Shown: positions 46,210-58,124 of the stretch, in pieces
Layout of the letters: each line of letters starts with the position of its first letter
Position numbering within the stretch: the first letter of the stretch is position 1
From: Haemophilus parainfluenzae
GTDB lineage: Bacteria; Pseudomonadota; Gammaproteobacteria; Enterobacterales; Pasteurellaceae
Assembly (NCBI RefSeq): GCF_014931415.1
Contig: NZ_CP063121.1
Coordinates: 992,001-1,056,000 of the forward strand
DNA: 64,000 nucleotides
Reading direction: 5' to 3'
Notes under the pieces: generated by a model
Databases searched by the model: none
What the model saw: only the letters and a program-made list of their open reading frames with translations
Told to the model about the DNA's origin: nothing
Made by a program: the position numbers and the translations under genes

Positions 46210-46593
46210 ATGGCGTACAGCGAAAAAGTTATCGATCATTATGAAAATCCACGCAACGTAGGTTCGATGGATAAAAAAGATAATTCAGTAGGAACGGGTA
46301 TGGTTGGCGCACCGGCTTGTGGTGACGTTATGCAGTTACAAATCAAAGTAAATGATAGCGGCATTATTGAAGATGCGAAATTTAAAACTTATGGTTGTGG
46401 CTCAGCGATTGCATCAAGTTCTTTAATTACCGAATGGGTAAAAGGTAAATCTTTAGATGAGGCAGGCGCAATTAAAAACAGTCAAATTGCGGAAGAACTT
46501 GAATTACCGCCGGTAAAAGTTCACTGCTCAATTTTAGCAGAAGATGCAATTAAAGCCGCTATTGCTGACTATAAAAATAAACAAGGTAAGTAA
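46210..46593 (+). CDS. iscU: Fe-S cluster scaffold IscU
   Basis: A 127-aa scaffold on which [2Fe-2S] clusters are built. Three cluster Cys are present ([17 protein letters not shown] and [10 protein letters not shown]), with the Asp next to the first (CGD). The HscA-recognition motif LPPVK is seen. AAGGAAC precedes the ATG. Confidence 0.97.
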   Translation: MAYSEKVIDHYENPRNVGSMDKKDNSVGTGMVGAPACGDVMQLQIKVNDSGIIEDAKFKTYGCGSAIASSSLITEWVKGKSLDEAGAIKNSQIAEELELPPVKVHCSILAEDAIKAAIADYKNKQGK

Positions 46594-46595
46594 TC

Positions 46596-46623
46596 AAAGT
46601 GCGGTTGAAAATGACCGCACTTT
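46596..46623. terminator. Paired uptake signals between iscU and iscA
   Basis: AAAGTGCGGT and ACCGCACTTT, inverted, only 8 nt apart, without a long T-run. It may partially terminate or protect the iscRSU transcript. Confidence 0.5.
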
Positions 46624-46643
46624 ATCAATTTAAGGATCAGAAT

Positions 46644-46967
46644 ATGTCTATAACACTCACTGAAAAAGCGGCACAACGAGTTCGCACTTTTCTTGAAAAT
46701 CGTGGAAAAGGCATTGGTTTGCGCTTAGGTGTGAAAACATCGGGTTGTTCGGGTTTAGGTTATGTACTTGAATTCGTGGATGTGCTCAATGATGACGATC
46801 TTGTTTTTGAACAGCATGGCGTGAAAGTGGTAGTCGATCCAAAAAGCTTGGTTTATTTAGATGGCATTGAGCTAGATTATGTCAAAGAAGGCTTGAACGA
46901 AGGCTTTAAATATAACAATCCAAATGTGAAAGAATCATGTGGATGCGGTGAAAGTTTCCATGTTTAA
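46644..46967 (+). CDS. iscA: Iron-sulfur cluster assembly protein IscA
   Basis: A 107-aa A-type carrier that binds iron or a cluster through three Cys ([22 protein letters not shown]). Length and C-terminus match E. coli IscA. The start at ATG 46644 follows AAGGATC; an upstream ATG would begin within the paired uptake signal. hscB starts 9 bp later. Confidence 0.96.
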   Translation: MSITLTEKAAQRVRTFLENRGKGIGLRLGVKTSGCSGLGYVLEFVDVLNDDDLVFEQHGVKVVVDPKSLVYLDGIELDYVKEGLNEGFKYNNPNVKESCGCGESFHV

Positions 46968-46976
46968 GGAATAGAA

Positions 46977-47498
46977 ATGACAAATCCTTTTGCTATTTTT
47001 GATTTACCCGTTGCTTTCAATGTTGATCAAGCTATTTTGTCTGAGCGTTATTTAGCACTTCAAAAGAGCTTACACCCAGATAATTTTGTTACAGCAGATG
47101 CGCAAGAACAACGCATTGCAATGCAAAAGTCGACAGAAGTTAATGATGCATTAAAAACCTTGAAAGACCCAATTTTACGTGCGGAAGCAATTATTGCGTT
47201 AAATACGGGAGAAGCACAGGATTTAGAACAAAAGAGTACACAAGATGTCACATTTTTGATGCAGCAATTAGAATGGCGAGAAGAGCTCGAAAATATTGAG
47301 CAAAGCCAGGATGAGAATGCATTAGAATCCTTTGCGAAACGTGTTAAAAAAGAAACAAAAGAAATGTTGACCGCACTTGAAGCACAGCTTAATGAGCAAC
47401 AATGGTCAACTGCTGCACAATTCTGCGATAAATTACGTTTTCTAAAAAAATTGGCGGATGAAATTAGCCAAGTAGAAGAACGTCTATTTGAATTATAA
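46977..47498 (+). CDS. hscB: Co-chaperone HscB
   Basis: A 173-aa J-domain co-chaperone that brings IscU to HscA and stimulates its ATPase. The N-terminal J domain has the HPD motif (SLHPDNFV). The C-terminal three-helix bundle binds IscU. It is followed by a short GC-rich hairpin with TTTT and then an inserted gene, before hscA. Confidence 0.93.
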   Translation: MTNPFAIFDLPVAFNVDQAILSERYLALQKSLHPDNFVTADAQEQRIAMQKSTEVNDALKTLKDPILRAEAIIALNTGEAQDLEQKSTQDVTFLMQQLEWREELENIEQSQDENALESFAKRVKKETKEMLTALEAQLNEQQWSTAAQFCDKLRFLKKLADEISQVEERLFEL

Positions 47499-47502
47499 TC
47501 TT

Positions 47503-47525
47503 GAGGGCGTTTAATACGCCCTTTT
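47503..47525 (+). terminator. Hairpin after hscB
   Basis: GGGCG and CGCCC arms with a 7-nt loop, then TTTT. Probably a weak terminator within the isc operon. Confidence 0.55.
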
Positions 47526-47571
47526 CGCTATTGATAAATGGGCAACCGCCTCACACGAATGAAATCCGATT

Positions 47572-48258
47572 ATGCAAACTTTAGAACAACTGACTGATGC
47601 CTCAAAATCTGCGTGGGGAACCATTTCCCAATGGATTGCGCGTGCTCGTAATCATTGTGACGTGATTAAAAAAGATCAATCTAGTGCAGAACGTGAGCTT
47701 TTCACCATGCAAATGCCCACTTCTTCTCCGATGGGGGCGGTAATTTATGAAACGGGTGGCATCTTAATCCATCATGGTTGGTTGCGTATATTAGGTTCTG
47801 GCAGCTTTAAATTACCACGTGGATTAATGGACTGGAATTTCAGCAAATCCTTTAATCAATCAGGTGATAAACCAAAATATTTGCTCGTTGCAGATGATGT
47901 CATTGGAGGGTATTTTGCCTTAAATGGTGGTTCTTTAGGGGATAATCTCGGCAAGATTTACTATTTTTCGCCGAAAGACTTAACTTGGCATGATTTAAAT
48001 TTTACTTATACGGATTTCTTAGCTTGGGCATTAAATGGTGACATTGAAGCATTTTACCAAAATCTGTTTTGGCAAAATTGGCAAGAAGATGTAAAACAAC
48101 TTGATGGTAATCATGTGATTGTTTTTACGCCAGAACTTTCGGAAGATAAGATAACTGATATTAATCAGCGTGAACGACGCGAAGTCAATATTGAAACGCA
48201 TTACAATGCAAGTTTCACCGAACAAGATAAATTTGCGCAAGCTTATTCAGTCGCATAA
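47572..48258 (+). CDS. DUF2625 family protein within the isc operon
   Basis: A 228-aa soluble protein without signal peptide or membrane segment. The pattern ILIHHGWLRILGSGSFKLPRGLMDWN, YLLVADDVIGGYFALNGGSLG, IYYFSPKDLTWHDL and FYQNLFWQNWQ fits DUF2625 (function unknown). It sits between hscB and hscA, which are adjacent in the usual isc operon, and points the same way. A weak hairpin precedes it. hscA follows after 40 bp, so it is probably co-transcribed. A role in Fe-S assembly is not supported by any motif; only position suggests it. Confidence 0.75.
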   Translation: MQTLEQLTDASKSAWGTISQWIARARNHCDVIKKDQSSAERELFTMQMPTSSPMGAVIYETGGILIHHGWLRILGSGSFKLPRGLMDWNFSKSFNQSGDKPKYLLVADDVIGGYFALNGGSLGDNLGKIYYFSPKDLTWHDLNFTYTDFLAWALNGDIEAFYQNLFWQNWQEDVKQLDGNHVIVFTPELSEDKITDINQRERREVNIETHYNASFTEQDKFAQAYSVA

Positions 48259-48298
48259 TCAGCTTTTAACGAATTAATTATTAGAGATAAAAAGAGAT

Positions 48299-50155
48299 AT
48301 GGCATTACTCCAAATTGCAGAGCCAGGACAAACGGCTGCACCCCATCAACATCGTCTTGCGGTAGGGATTGATTTAGGTACAACAAATTCTTTAGTTGCC
48401 GCAGTGCGTAGCGGTCAAGCCACCATTTTGAATGATGAACAAGACAGAAGCCTTGTACCTTCAGTGGTTTATTATGGTGAAAATGAAAAACTTGTGGGTA
48501 ATGAAGCGTTTGCTAAAGCTGCAATTGATCCTAAAAATACGATTATTTCGGTCAAACGTCTGATTGGCCGTAGTCTTGCTGATGTGAAGTCGCGTTATAC
48601 AAACTTGCCCTATGAGTTTGTAGCAAGTGAAAATGGCTTGCCGTTATTGGTGACTCATCAAGGTAAAAAAAGCCCGATTGAAGTTTCTGCAGATATTTTA
48701 TCTCGTTTAAATCATATCGCTGAACAACGCCTTGCGGGTGAGCTTTCTGGCGTAGTGATTACGGTTCCCGCGTATTTTGATGATGCTCAACGCCAAAGTA
48801 CAAAAGATGCAGCACGCCTTGCCGGGTTAAATGTATTACGTTTATTAAATGAACCCACTGCTGCAGCAGTGGCGTATGGCTTAGATAGTGGAAAAGAAGG
48901 CGTCATTGCTGTTTATGACTTAGGTGGTGGAACCTTTGATATTTCAATTTTACGCTTATCTAAAGGCGTGTTTGAAGTGTTAGCAACAGGTGGGGATACC
49001 GCTTTAGGTGGTGATGATTTTGACCATTTAATTGCAGATTGGATTGTTGAGCAAGCGGGTATTCAGCCACAAAATGTAAATGAGCAACGTGAGCTTTTGA
49101 GTTTAGCCACACAAACTAAAATTGTCTTAACAAGTGCACAAAGTGCGGTCATTTCTTGGCGAGGATTTGAAGGAGAGTTAAGTCGTGAGCAATTCAATGA
49201 ATTAATTCATTCATTGGTTAAACGTTCTTTATTAACCTGCCGTCGAGCATTAAAAGATGCGAATGTTGAAGCTGAAGACGTGCAAGAGGTGGTCATGGTG
49301 GGAGGTTCAACTCGCGTGCCTTACGTTCGTGAACAAGTGGGCGAATTCTTCGGTAAAACACCATTAACATCGATTGATCCAGATAAAGTAGTAGCCTTAG
49401 GTGCAGCAATTCAAGCGGATATTTTAGTGGGCAATAAGAATGACAGTGATATGTTGTTACTCGATGTTGTGCCGCTTTCTTTAGGTATTGAAACCATGGG
49501 CGGTTTAGTGGAGAAAATTATTCCACGTAATACCACAATTCCTGTGGCACGCGCGCAAGAATTTACCACCTTTAAAGATGGTCAAACTGCGATGACTGTA
49601 CATGTGGTACAAGGTGAACGTGAGTTAGTGGATGATTGCCGTTCTTTAGGTCGTTTTACATTGCGTGGTATTCCACCAATGGTAGCAGGTGCTGCACATA
49701 TTCGTGTAACTTATCAAGTGGATGCGGATGGCTTATTAAGTGTGACTGCTATGGAAAAATCTACAAAAGTCCAAGCATCAATTCAAATTAAACCTTCTTA
49801 TGGTTTAACCGATGAAGAAGTAACGGCAATGATTAAAGCTTCTTTTGATAATGCACAAGATGATATGCAAGCCCGCGAATTAGCTGAGCAGCGCGTTGAG
49901 GCTGACCGTGTGATTGAAAGCGTGATTGTGGCATTACAACAAGATGGGGCAGACTTATTAACCGAAACGGAATTTCACCAAATTGAAAATGCATTGAAAC
50001 AATTAATGGATGTAAAAGAAGGCTCAGATCGTAATGCCATCGTTCAAGGAATCAAAGCCCTTGATATCGCGACACAAGAATTTGCGGCAAGACGAATGAA
50101 TAAATCTATTCATCAAGCGCTGACAGGTAAATCTGTATCAGATATTGAGCAGTAA
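48299..50155 (+). CDS. hscA: Fe-S cluster chaperone HscA
   Basis: A 618-aa Hsp70-type chaperone that helps release clusters from IscU. The nucleotide-binding domain shows [25 protein letters not shown] and [16 protein letters not shown], and the substrate domain (about 400-618) recognises the LPPVK motif of IscU. It has an uptake signal in the middle (about 49142). It is followed by fdx. Confidence 0.97.
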   Translation: MALLQIAEPGQTAAPHQHRLAVGIDLGTTNSLVAAVRSGQATILNDEQDRSLVPSVVYYGENEKLVGNEAFAKAAIDPKNTIISVKRLIGRSLADVKSRYTNLPYEFVASENGLPLLVTHQGKKSPIEVSADILSRLNHIAEQRLAGELSGVVITVPAYFDDAQRQSTKDAARLAGLNVLRLLNEPTAAAVAYGLDSGKEGVIAVYDLGGGTFDISILRLSKGVFEVLATGGDTALGGDDFDHLIADWIVEQAGIQPQNVNEQRELLSLATQTKIVLTSAQSAVISWRGFEGELSREQFNELIHSLVKRSLLTCRRALKDANVEAEDVQEVVMVGGSTRVPYVREQVGEFFGKTPLTSIDPDKVVALGAAIQADILVGNKNDSDMLLLDVVPLSLGIETMGGLVEKIIPRNTTIPVARAQEFTTFKDGQTAMTVHVVQGERELVDDCRSLGRFTLRGIPPMVAGAAHIRVTYQVDADGLLSVTAMEKSTKVQASIQIKPSYGLTDEEVTAMIKASFDNAQDDMQARELAEQRVEADRVIESVIVALQQDGADLLTETEFHQIENALKQLMDVKEGSDRNAIVQGIKALDIATQEFAARRMNKSIHQALTGKSVSDIEQ

Positions 50156-50200
50156 AGTGCGGTTATAAATTAACGAGTTTTTTATGTTGAGGAAAGTAAT

Positions 50201-50542
50201 ATGCCAAAAGTGATTTTTTTACCGAATGAAGAATTCTGCCCAGAGGGTATGGTGGTTGATGCAGCAGCTGGCGATAACTTATTGGAAGTAGCACATAATG
50301 CAGGCGTTGAAATCCACCACGCTTGTGATGGTTCTTGTGCTTGTACAACATGCCATGTGGTTATTCGTGAAGGGTTTGATTCATTAAATGAAGCAAGCGA
50401 TCAAGAAGAAGATATGTTAGATAAAGCCTGGGGCTTAGAAATGGATAGCCGCCTTTCTTGCCAATGTATCGTGGGCGATGAAGATTTAGTGGTGGAAATC
50501 CCTAAATATAATATCAACCATGCGAATGAGGCGGCTCACTAA
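50201..50542 (+). CDS. fdx: [2Fe-2S] ferredoxin of the isc system
   Basis: A 113-aa adrenodoxin-type ferredoxin that passes electrons for cluster assembly. Four Cys ligands are seen in [14 protein letters not shown] and SCQC. The N-terminus [21 protein letters not shown] is typical. The stop codon overlaps the iscX start (TAATG). Confidence 0.96.
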   Translation: MPKVIFLPNEEFCPEGMVVDAAAGDNLLEVAHNAGVEIHHACDGSCACTTCHVVIREGFDSLNEASDQEEDMLDKAWGLEMDSRLSCQCIVGDEDLVVEIPKYNINHANEAAH

Positions 50543-50736
50543 TGAAATGGACTGATGCCCAACTTATCGCAGAAGAGCTTTATGATCGTAATCCAGATTT
50601 AGATCCTAAAACAGTACGTTTCACGGATTTACATAAATGGATTTGCGAATTGGACGGTTTTGATGATGATCCAATGAAATCTAACGAGAGTATTCTTGAA
50701 GCAATTTTATTGAAATGGTTAGATGAATACGAGTAA
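50542..50736 (+). CDS. iscX: Fe-S assembly protein IscX
   Basis: A 64-aa acidic protein that binds IscS and iron and tunes cluster assembly. The sequence [44 protein letters not shown] matches the family. It overlaps fdx by one base and ends the isc operon with a strong terminator. Confidence 0.95.
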   Translation: MKWTDAQLIAEELYDRNPDLDPKTVRFTDLHKWICELDGFDDDPMKSNESILEAILLKWLDEYE

Positions 50737-50753
50737 TCGATTCGATTAAAAAA

Positions 50754-50777
50754 GCGAGCAGAGAGGCTCGCTTTTTT
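50754..50777 (+). terminator. Terminator of the isc operon
   Basis: GCGAGC and GCTCGC arms, 6-nt loop, six T. Confidence 0.9.
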
Positions 50778-50802
50778 ATTTTGAGAATTTACTTCAAAAT
50801 AA

Positions 50803-50838
50803 AACCGCACTTTATTGCTAAAGTGCGGTTATTTTTAT
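50803..50838. terminator. Paired uptake-signal terminator downstream of mglC
   Basis: AACCGCACTT and AAGTGCGGTT, 8-nt loop, flanked by A and T runs. It should end the mglBAC transcript coming from the right. Confidence 0.85.
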
Positions 50839-50850
50839 CGTTGTTTTTAA

Positions 50851-51861
50851 TTATTTTTTCTTCGCGTATTTTAAGGAGTCGATAGCAACTGCAAGGATGA
50901 TAATGCTACCTTTAATGATATATTGCCAGTAAGGGTTTACACCGATATAAGTTAAACCGTAGTTAATAACGGTGAAGATGATAACACCCGTGATTACACC
51001 GATAACAGTACCCACACCACCAGCGAAAGATACACCACCTACTACGCAGGCAGCAATCGCATCTAATTCATACATGAAACCAAGGTTGTTGGTTGCACTA
51101 CCGATACGGCCAGCTTCTAACATACCACCGAATGCATAGAACATACCTGCAATCATGTAAATCACAACAAGGTTACGCGCTACGTTTACGCCAGATACTT
51201 TTGCTGCTTCAGGATTACCCCCGATAGCAAAGATATTTTTACCGAAGCGTGTTTTATTCCACATTACCCAAACTAAGAATGCACAAATTGCCGCATAAAT
51301 AGTGATGTAGGATAATTTGAACGAACCAAGTCTGAAGAAGCCCTGTGCGAAGTTAGAGAAAGATTCGCTGAAGCCAGCAATTGGTGAACCACCCACGCCA
51401 TCATAATAAAGTGAGTTAAAACCGTAAACGATGATCATGGTACCCATGGTTGCAATGAACGGGGTTACGTTGAGATAAGCGATAACTAAACCGTTCACTA
51501 AGCCGATTACAGCACCTACCGCACAAACAGTCAGGATAACTACCGGAATAGGAATTTCACCTAAATCAGGGAACACACGATTCATGTTTTCCATTGATTG
51601 TAAGAGGGTAGCAGAAATAACCGCTGCTAAACCTACTTGGCGACCAGCTGATAAGTCGGTACCTTGAGTGATAAGCAAGCCTGCAACACCAAGGGCGATA
51701 ATGAGACGGACGGATGATTGAGTTAAAATGTTACTAAAGTTGCGAACATTCAAGAATGTTGGATCTTGTGCGATGATGATGCCAAGTAAAATCAACAACA
51801 CAAAATAAATCGCATTTTGTTTTAAGAAATCGAATGATTTATTTTTTTGTAAGGCACTCAT
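50851..51861 (-). CDS. mglC: Galactose/methyl galactoside ABC transporter permease MglC
   Basis: A 336-aa membrane protein with about ten membrane segments, homodimeric channel of the MglBAC galactose importer. GVAGLLITQGTDLSAGRQVGLAA and IGGNPEAAKVSGVNV (the coupling-loop motif) are conserved in sugar permeases of this family. It is the last gene of mglB-mglA-mglC, 18 bp after mglA. Confidence 0.95.
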   Translation of the reverse strand: MSALQKNKSFDFLKQNAIYFVLLILLGIIIAQDPTFLNVRNFSNILTQSSVRLIIALGVAGLLITQGTDLSAGRQVGLAAVISATLLQSMENMNRVFPDLGEIPIPVVILTVCAVGAVIGLVNGLVIAYLNVTPFIATMGTMIIVYGFNSLYYDGVGGSPIAGFSESFSNFAQGFFRLGSFKLSYITIYAAICAFLVWVMWNKTRFGKNIFAIGGNPEAAKVSGVNVARNLVVIYMIAGMFYAFGGMLEAGRIGSATNNLGFMYELDAIAACVVGGVSFAGGVGTVIGVITGVIIFTVINYGLTYIGVNPYWQYIIKGSIIILAVAIDSLKYAKKK

Positions 51862-51879
51862 AATTTGTTCCTTTATGAT

Positions 51880-53394
51880 TTATAAATATTTTGCGGCAAG
51901 TTGCAAAATTTCTTCTTGAGACGTTTTTGCCGTTTCAACGATGCCTGCAACACGACCATTACTCATGACCAAAATCCGGTCTGTTACGCCTAATAATTCC
52001 GGCATTTCTGATGAAATCATAATGATGCCTTTATCTTTTTTAGCGAGTTCTTGAATGAGCTGATAAATTTCAAATTTTGCCCCAATATCAATACCACGAG
52101 TTGGTTCATCGAGCATTAAGATATCTGGTTGGGTTAAAAGCCAACGACCGATAATCACTTTTTGTTGATTACCACCAGAAAGCGAGCCAATCGTTGTTTT
52201 ATGAGAAGGGGTTTTCACGTTCATCGCATCAATCACCCACTGTGTATCGCTTGCCATTTTTTTGTTGCTGAGCAATTTCCAAGGAGTGAGATAAGATTTC
52301 ATATTTGAAATCAAAGAGTTGAATTCAATACTTAGGTTTGAATAAATCCCGGTTGAACGACGTTCTTCAGTTACTAAAGCAAAACCGTGGTTAATCGCCT
52401 CAAGTGCGGTATGATTTTTCACGACTTTTCCGTTGAGCTTGATCGTCCCTTCTTTTAATTCGCGGACACCAAAAATGGCTTCCACAATATCGGTTCGTTT
52501 TGCACCAACAAGACCCGCAATACCTAAAATTTCACCTTTGCGTAAATTAAAGGAAACATCTTGAATAGACGGTTGGTTTACCGCTGTTAAATGTTCCACT
52601 TCAAGTGTGATTTCTTTTGGTACGTTTGTTTTTTCTGGGAAACGTTGTGTTAATTCACGGCCAACCATCATTGAAACGATTTCTTCCATGGTGGTGCCTT
52701 TAACTTGAACGGTATTGATCCATTTACCATCACGAAGAATAGTGATTTCATCACAAATTTTGAAGATTTCATCCATTTTGTGTGAAATATAGATAATGCC
52801 ACAACCGCGATCTTTTAATTTTTGAATAATTTTGAAAAGATGTTCCACTTCTTTTTCTGAAAGTGAGGATGTTGGCTCATCCATAATTACGATTTTAGCG
52901 TTATAAGAGAACGCTTTCGCAATTTCGATCATCTGCATTTGTGAAACGGAAAGTTTGGCCACTTTTTCTCTTGGATCAACATCAATGTCCAATTCATCGA
53001 AAATCGCTTTGGTATCACGATACATTTTGGCGTGATCTACAAAAGGACCTTTAAGTGGGTAGCGACCCAACCATAGGTTATCCATTACACTGGTTTGACG
53101 CACCAAGTTAAGTTCTTGGTGAACCATTGAAATCCCATTTTCAAGGGCTTCTTTTGATGTTTTAAAATCAACAGGTTTGCCTAAGAATAAAATTTCACCT
53201 TCGTCTTTTGCATAAATTCCGAAGAGGCATTTTAATAATGTCGATTTACCCGCCCCGTTTTCGCCCATTAAGGCATGAACAGAGTGAGAACGAACTGTTA
53301 GATTGGCGTGATCAAGGGCTTTTACACCGGGGAAAGACTTACTGACATCCGTCATCGTCAGTAGTACATCACTGTCTTGGGTTTGAGTTGTCAT
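51880..53394 (-). CDS. mglA: Galactose/methyl galactoside ABC transporter ATPase MglA
   Basis: A 504-aa ATPase with two nucleotide-binding halves in one chain. Walker [10 protein letters not shown] in the first half; signature [15 protein letters not shown] and Walker [16 protein letters not shown]. The second half has GAKRTD in place of a full Walker A, as is usual for the sugar ATPases of this family, and signature [16 protein letters not shown] chose ATG 53394 because the in-frame ATG at 53463 would include the mglB-mglA hairpin. The length matches MglA (506). Confidence 0.95.
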   Translation of the reverse strand: MTTQTQDSDVLLTMTDVSKSFPGVKALDHANLTVRSHSVHALMGENGAGKSTLLKCLFGIYAKDEGEILFLGKPVDFKTSKEALENGISMVHQELNLVRQTSVMDNLWLGRYPLKGPFVDHAKMYRDTKAIFDELDIDVDPREKVAKLSVSQMQMIEIAKAFSYNAKIVIMDEPTSSLSEKEVEHLFKIIQKLKDRGCGIIYISHKMDEIFKICDEITILRDGKWINTVQVKGTTMEEIVSMMVGRELTQRFPEKTNVPKEITLEVEHLTAVNQPSIQDVSFNLRKGEILGIAGLVGAKRTDIVEAIFGVRELKEGTIKLNGKVVKNHTALEAINHGFALVTEERRSTGIYSNLSIEFNSLISNMKSYLTPWKLLSNKKMASDTQWVIDAMNVKTPSHKTTIGSLSGGNQQKVIIGRWLLTQPDILMLDEPTRGIDIGAKFEIYQLIQELAKKDKGIIMISSEMPELLGVTDRILVMSNGRVAGIVETAKTSQEEILQLAAKYL

Positions 53395-53411
53395 ATCCAA
53401 CCTCATCAAAA

Positions 53412-53445
53412 AGGGGGAAAGGGAATTTGGGTTTCCTTTCCCCCT
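53412..53445 (-). other. Intercistronic hairpin between mglB and mglA
   Basis: On the minus strand AGGGGGAAAGG pairs with CCTTTCCCCCT and is followed by TTTT, in the 78-bp gap. This may be a partial terminator or 3' stabiliser that raises mglB over mglAC, common for binding-protein genes. Confidence 0.65.
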
Positions 53446-53472
53446 AAAATTAAAGAAAAGCAATAGACTTTC

Positions 53473-54468
53473 TTATTTTAAGAATTCACTTAGGTTATCT
53501 TTATCCACACCAACATAAGGAATACGTACAACACGGTTTTCTAATTTCCATTTTGTACCTTCTGTTGCTGCTTTACCGTTAGCAAGGTTTGCAGAAAGTT
53601 GAACAACTGCTTTACCTTGGTTAACACCATCGTTTAACACAGTACCAGCAATTTCACCTTTCTTAATTAATTGAAGTACTTCTGGTAATGCATCCACACC
53701 AAAGATTGGTAATTTTTTACCGTGTGCTTTGGTTGCTTCTAATGCACCTAATGCCATACCGTCATTGTTTGAAATAATCATTTCAATTTCGTTAGCTTTA
53801 GAGCTAGATAACCATGCATCCACTTTATCTTTAGCCATTGCTGCATCCCACATACCGGTATCAATAAATAATTGCTCGGTTGGAATACCTTTCGCATTTA
53901 ATTGCTCAATCACATATTTAGTACGTGCTTCAGCATCTGGGTGACCTGGTTCACCTTTTAATAATACATATTGGATTTTACCGTCTTTGTTTAAGTCTAA
54001 GGCTGGCATTGCTTTCCATTGTTTTGCAATTAAATCCCCTTGGATTAAACCTGATTCTTTCGGATCGGTACCCACATAGTAAGCGTGATCATAGCTACCG
54101 ATTGCTTTTGCACCAGGGTCTTTATTGAAGAAAACAACAGGAATGTCATCTTGTTTCGCTTTGTTGATAACAGTTGATGCTGCAGCTGGGTCCACTAAGT
54201 TAATGGCTAGGGCTTTTACACCTTTAGAAAGCAAACCATCTACTTGGTCGTTTTGAATAGATTGTGCATTTTGAGAGTCATTCATCAATAACTCAATGCC
54301 ACCAAGGGCTTTCGCTTCTTTATCGATTTCTTTACGCATTAATGACATGAAGTTGTCATCATATTTATAAATGGTAACACCAATACGGTTATCGGCTGCG
54401 AAACCTGAAGTTGCTGAACCTAAACCGATTGCTAAAGCGACCGCACTTAATACTGCTGTTTTTTTCAT
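53473..54468 (-). CDS. mglB: Galactose/glucose-binding periplasmic protein MglB
   Basis: A 331-aa binding protein for galactose and glucose. Signal peptide 1-24 ending GFA-A. Mature sequence starts [27 protein letters not shown], with the calcium-binding loop (DLNKDGKIQ) and sugar-binding residues in [23 protein letters not shown] and [16 protein letters not shown] precedes the ATG. It is the first gene of mglBAC and is under the CRP and Gal operators at 54586-54651. Confidence 0.97.
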   Translation of the reverse strand: MKKTAVLSAVALAIGLGSATSGFAADNRIGVTIYKYDDNFMSLMRKEIDKEAKALGGIELLMNDSQNAQSIQNDQVDGLLSKGVKALAINLVDPAAASTVINKAKQDDIPVVFFNKDPGAKAIGSYDHAYYVGTDPKESGLIQGDLIAKQWKAMPALDLNKDGKIQYVLLKGEPGHPDAEARTKYVIEQLNAKGIPTEQLFIDTGMWDAAMAKDKVDAWLSSSKANEIEMIISNNDGMALGALEATKAHGKKLPIFGVDALPEVLQLIKKGEIAGTVLNDGVNQGKAVVQLSANLANGKAATEGTKWKLENRVVRIPYVGVDKDNLSEFLK

Positions 54469-54585
54469 AAAAACGCTCCTATTAGAGAAAGAGATTTTAT
54501 TGTTGATTTTTATATACCAAATAGAGGAATGTTGCGTACATCTATTGCAACTGAATCCATCATAACGAAATCAAAATTGTTAATC

Positions 54586-54601
54586 TGTGATCAAACTCAC
54601 A
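54586..54601. promoter_or_regulatory. CRP site (perfect) upstream of mglB
   Basis: TGTGATCAAACTCACA matches the CRP consensus TGTGA-N6-TCACA exactly, 118 bp upstream of the mglB start. Confidence 0.85.
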
Positions 54602-54604
54602 TAA

Positions 54605-54620
54605 ATGAAAACGATTACAT
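54605..54620. promoter_or_regulatory. Gal-type operator upstream of mglB
   Basis: ATGAAAACGATTACAT (minus strand ATGTAATCGTTTTCAT) fits GTAANCGNTTNC, centred on CG. It lies between the two CRP sites. Confidence 0.75.
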
Positions 54621-54635
54621 AGCAATGTTTAAATT

Positions 54636-54651
54636 TGTGATCTCCATCACG
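54636..54651. promoter_or_regulatory. Second CRP site overlapping the end of galS
   Basis: TGTGATCTCCATCACG has both half-sites, with one mismatch. It overlaps the galS stop codon. Confidence 0.65.
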
Positions 54652-55654
54652 GTTTCATTGCATTTTCTACAGAAAAACGTCTCACCAAGGTTGGATTAAA
54701 TTGGACAACAGTCGGTGTGACAATAGACGAATCAACTAAGCTCAAAGCCAGTTTCGCCGCATAATTTGCCATTAAATCAATTGGATAGCGAATAGTGGTG
54801 AGCTTCGGAATCAAATATCGAGCAATTGGCATATCATCAAAGCCTACAATGGAAAACTGTTTCGGCACTTTGATATTGTTTTCATTTAAAACGGAAATTG
54901 CGCCCGCTGCCATCGTATCGTTATAGGCTACAACCGCTGTTAAGTTAGAGTTGTAGCTCAATAAATCAATCATGGCTTTTTCACCGCCTTCAAAATCAGG
55001 CGAATTATGCACAATGGCTTGTTCGACAATAGGAAAGTGATGATCTCTTAAAGCGGCCAAATAACCTTCTTTACGTTCGGTTTCATCTAAAATACCGTGA
55101 TTAGATCCAATGTAGGCGATGTGCTTATGACCATAACGAATCAGCATTTCAGTCGCTAGATAGGTACCTTGGCGGTTATCAAGACTGACGCAACGATTTT
55201 CATAACCTGAAATCACACGGTTAATTACAACCATACCGGGTACATTTTCTAAATAATGTTGTAACTCTTCGTCAGAAAGGGCTTTGGAATGAACAACCAG
55301 GCAGCTACAACGCTTGCGTAGCAAGGTATCAATAGCTTCACGCTCTTTTTCTGCATGGTGGTATCCAATACCGATCAAAATCGTTTTTTGATGCTCTTCA
55401 GCCACTTTATCGACTGATTTGACCAAGATAGCAAAGAATGGATCCGTTACATCAGTAACCACCACGCCAATGGTATCAGTATTTTGTACCGCCAGAGCTT
55501 GTGCGTTTGCATTGGGTTGATAATTTAAAACCTCCATTGCGCGTTGAACTGAATAACGGGTTTTTTCACTTACGGAGGGAGAGTGATTAATAACCCGGGA
55601 AACAGTGGCAACCGACACGCAAGCTAATTCAGCAACATCTCGAATTGTAGGCAT
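54647..55654 (-). CDS. galS: Galactose operon repressor, GalR/GalS type
   Basis: A 335-aa LacI-family regulator. The N-terminal helix-turn-helix ([33 protein letters not shown]) has the hinge region after it, then a periplasmic-binding-like inducer domain ([48 protein letters not shown]). The start is uncertain: ATG 55654 gives the family length, but ATG 55672 is also possible. It lies between mglB and galT and divergent from galT. An operator at 55711 suggests that it represses itself. Galactose is the expected inducer. Confidence 0.92.
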   Translation of the reverse strand: MPTIRDVAELACVSVATVSRVINHSPSVSEKTRYSVQRAMEVLNYQPNANAQALAVQNTDTIGVVVTDVTDPFFAILVKSVDKVAEEHQKTILIGIGYHHAEKEREAIDTLLRKRCSCLVVHSKALSDEELQHYLENVPGMVVINRVISGYENRCVSLDNRQGTYLATEMLIRYGHKHIAYIGSNHGILDETERKEGYLAALRDHHFPIVEQAIVHNSPDFEGGEKAMIDLLSYNSNLTAVVAYNDTMAAGAISVLNENNIKVPKQFSIVGFDDMPIARYLIPKLTTIRYPIDLMANYAAKLALSLVDSSIVTPTVVQFNPTLVRRFSVENAMKP

Positions 55655-55710
55655 AACTGGGCTCTCATTCATTTTTTCATAGCAATTATCATAGTAAATT
55701 TGAATAAAAT

Positions 55711-55724
55711 TGAAAGCGGTTACT
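55711..55724. promoter_or_regulatory. Gal-type operator upstream of galS
   Basis: TGAAAGCGGTTACT (minus strand AGTAACCGCTTTCA) fits GTAANCGNTTNC. It lies 57 bp upstream of galS and 145 bp upstream of galT, within the divergent promoter region. Confidence 0.65.
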
Positions 55725-55784
55725 TTCAAAAATGCTACATTCGTCACAAAAAAGAGATTGGACTAGCGCCTTATTTCCTGATTT

Positions 55785-55800
55785 TGTGATAATGATCACG
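55785..55800. promoter_or_regulatory. CRP site in the galS-galT intergenic region
   Basis: TGTGATAATGATCACG has both CRP half-sites with one mismatch, 69 bp before galT. Confidence 0.75.
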
Positions 55801-55839
55801 GTTTATTTTTTTTAATTTGTTATCTTATGAGGAAAATTT

Positions 55840-56915
<1,076 letters not shown>

Positions 56916-56969
56916 GCAATAATTTCCCTCTTGAGTTAAGAGGGTGTGTCAAAGATAAAGGAAAATAAT

Positions 56970-58124
56970 ATGACTCCAGTCCAAAAATCCCAACACATTT
57001 TTACGCAAAAATATAACAAGCAACCGGAACTGACCGTGTATGCGCCTGGTCGTGTAAACATTATCGGCGAACATACTGACTACAATGATGGCTTTGTGAT
57101 GCCTTGTGCAATCAATTATGGTACAGCCATTGCGGGATCAAAACGTGCTGATCATATTTGGAATGTTTATGCCGCAGATCTTGATCTAGAAGATACCTTC
57201 TCTCTTGATGAAGATTTTCCTCAAAGTGAGCAAAAATGGGCGAATTATGTGCGTGGTGTCGTGAAATTTATTCAAGAACGTTGCCCGCAATTTAAACAAG
57301 GCGCTGATTTAGTCATTTCAGGCAACGTGCCTCATTCTTCCGGTTTAAGTTCTTCTGCAGCACTTGAAGTGGCGACAGGTAAGTTTTGCCAACAACTCAG
57401 TGATTTACCTTTAACACATACAGAAATTGCTTTAATTGGTCAAAAAGCTGAAAACAAATTTGTAGGCGCAAATTGTGGAAACATGGATCAATTAATTTCG
57501 GCTTTAGGACAAAAAGATCATCTCTTAATGATTGATTGCCGTAGCTTAGAAACACAGCCAACACCTGTGCCGAAAGATGTCGCTGTTATTATTGTGAACT
57601 CAAATGTACCGCATGATTTGGTGACAGGTGAATACAACACACGCCGCTGGCAATGTGAAAAAGCCGCAGAGTTTTTTGGCGTAAAAGCCTTACGTGATGT
57701 GTCAGTAGAAGAATTCCAAAAAAGAGAAGCAGAATTGACCGCACTTAATGTTTTAGTGGCTAAACGCGCACGCCATGTGGTGACTGAAAACCAACGAGTA
57801 CTTGATGCGGTTGAAGCATTAAAACATAACGATTTAACAAAATTAGGCGAATTAATGGGGCAATCTCACGAGTCCATGCGTGATGATTTTGAGATTACTG
57901 TGCCACAAATCGATTATCTTGTTGAACTCGCTCAATTAGTGATTGGTAAAACCGGTGGTGCGAGAATGACTGGTGGTGGTTTTGGTGGTTGCATTGTTGC
58001 CCTTGCTCCTCATGATAAAGTCGAAGCTGTGCGTAAAATTATTGCCGATAATTATAAAAAACAAACGGGCTTAAAAGAAGATTTCTACGTTTGCACTGCC
58101 TCACAAGGAGTGAGTCTATGCTAG
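56970..58124 (+). CDS. galK: Galactokinase
   Basis: A 384-aa GHMP-type kinase that phosphorylates galactose at C1. The N-terminal [24 protein letters not shown], the ATP loop [19 protein letters not shown] and the C-terminal [11 protein letters not shown] are diagnostic. I start at ATG 56970, after AAAGGAAA; a GTG at 56946 is in frame. The gene overlaps galM by 7 nt. Confidence 0.97.
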   Translation: MTPVQKSQHIFTQKYNKQPELTVYAPGRVNIIGEHTDYNDGFVMPCAINYGTAIAGSKRADHIWNVYAADLDLEDTFSLDEDFPQSEQKWANYVRGVVKFIQERCPQFKQGADLVISGNVPHSSGLSSSAALEVATGKFCQQLSDLPLTHTEIALIGQKAENKFVGANCGNMDQLISALGQKDHLLMIDCRSLETQPTPVPKDVAVIIVNSNVPHDLVTGEYNTRRWQCEKAAEFFGVKALRDVSVEEFQKREAELTALNVLVAKRARHVVTENQRVLDAVEALKHNDLTKLGELMGQSHESMRDDFEITVPQIDYLVELAQLVIGKTGGARMTGGGFGGCIVALAPHDKVEAVRKIIADNYKKQTGLKEDFYVCTASQGVSLC

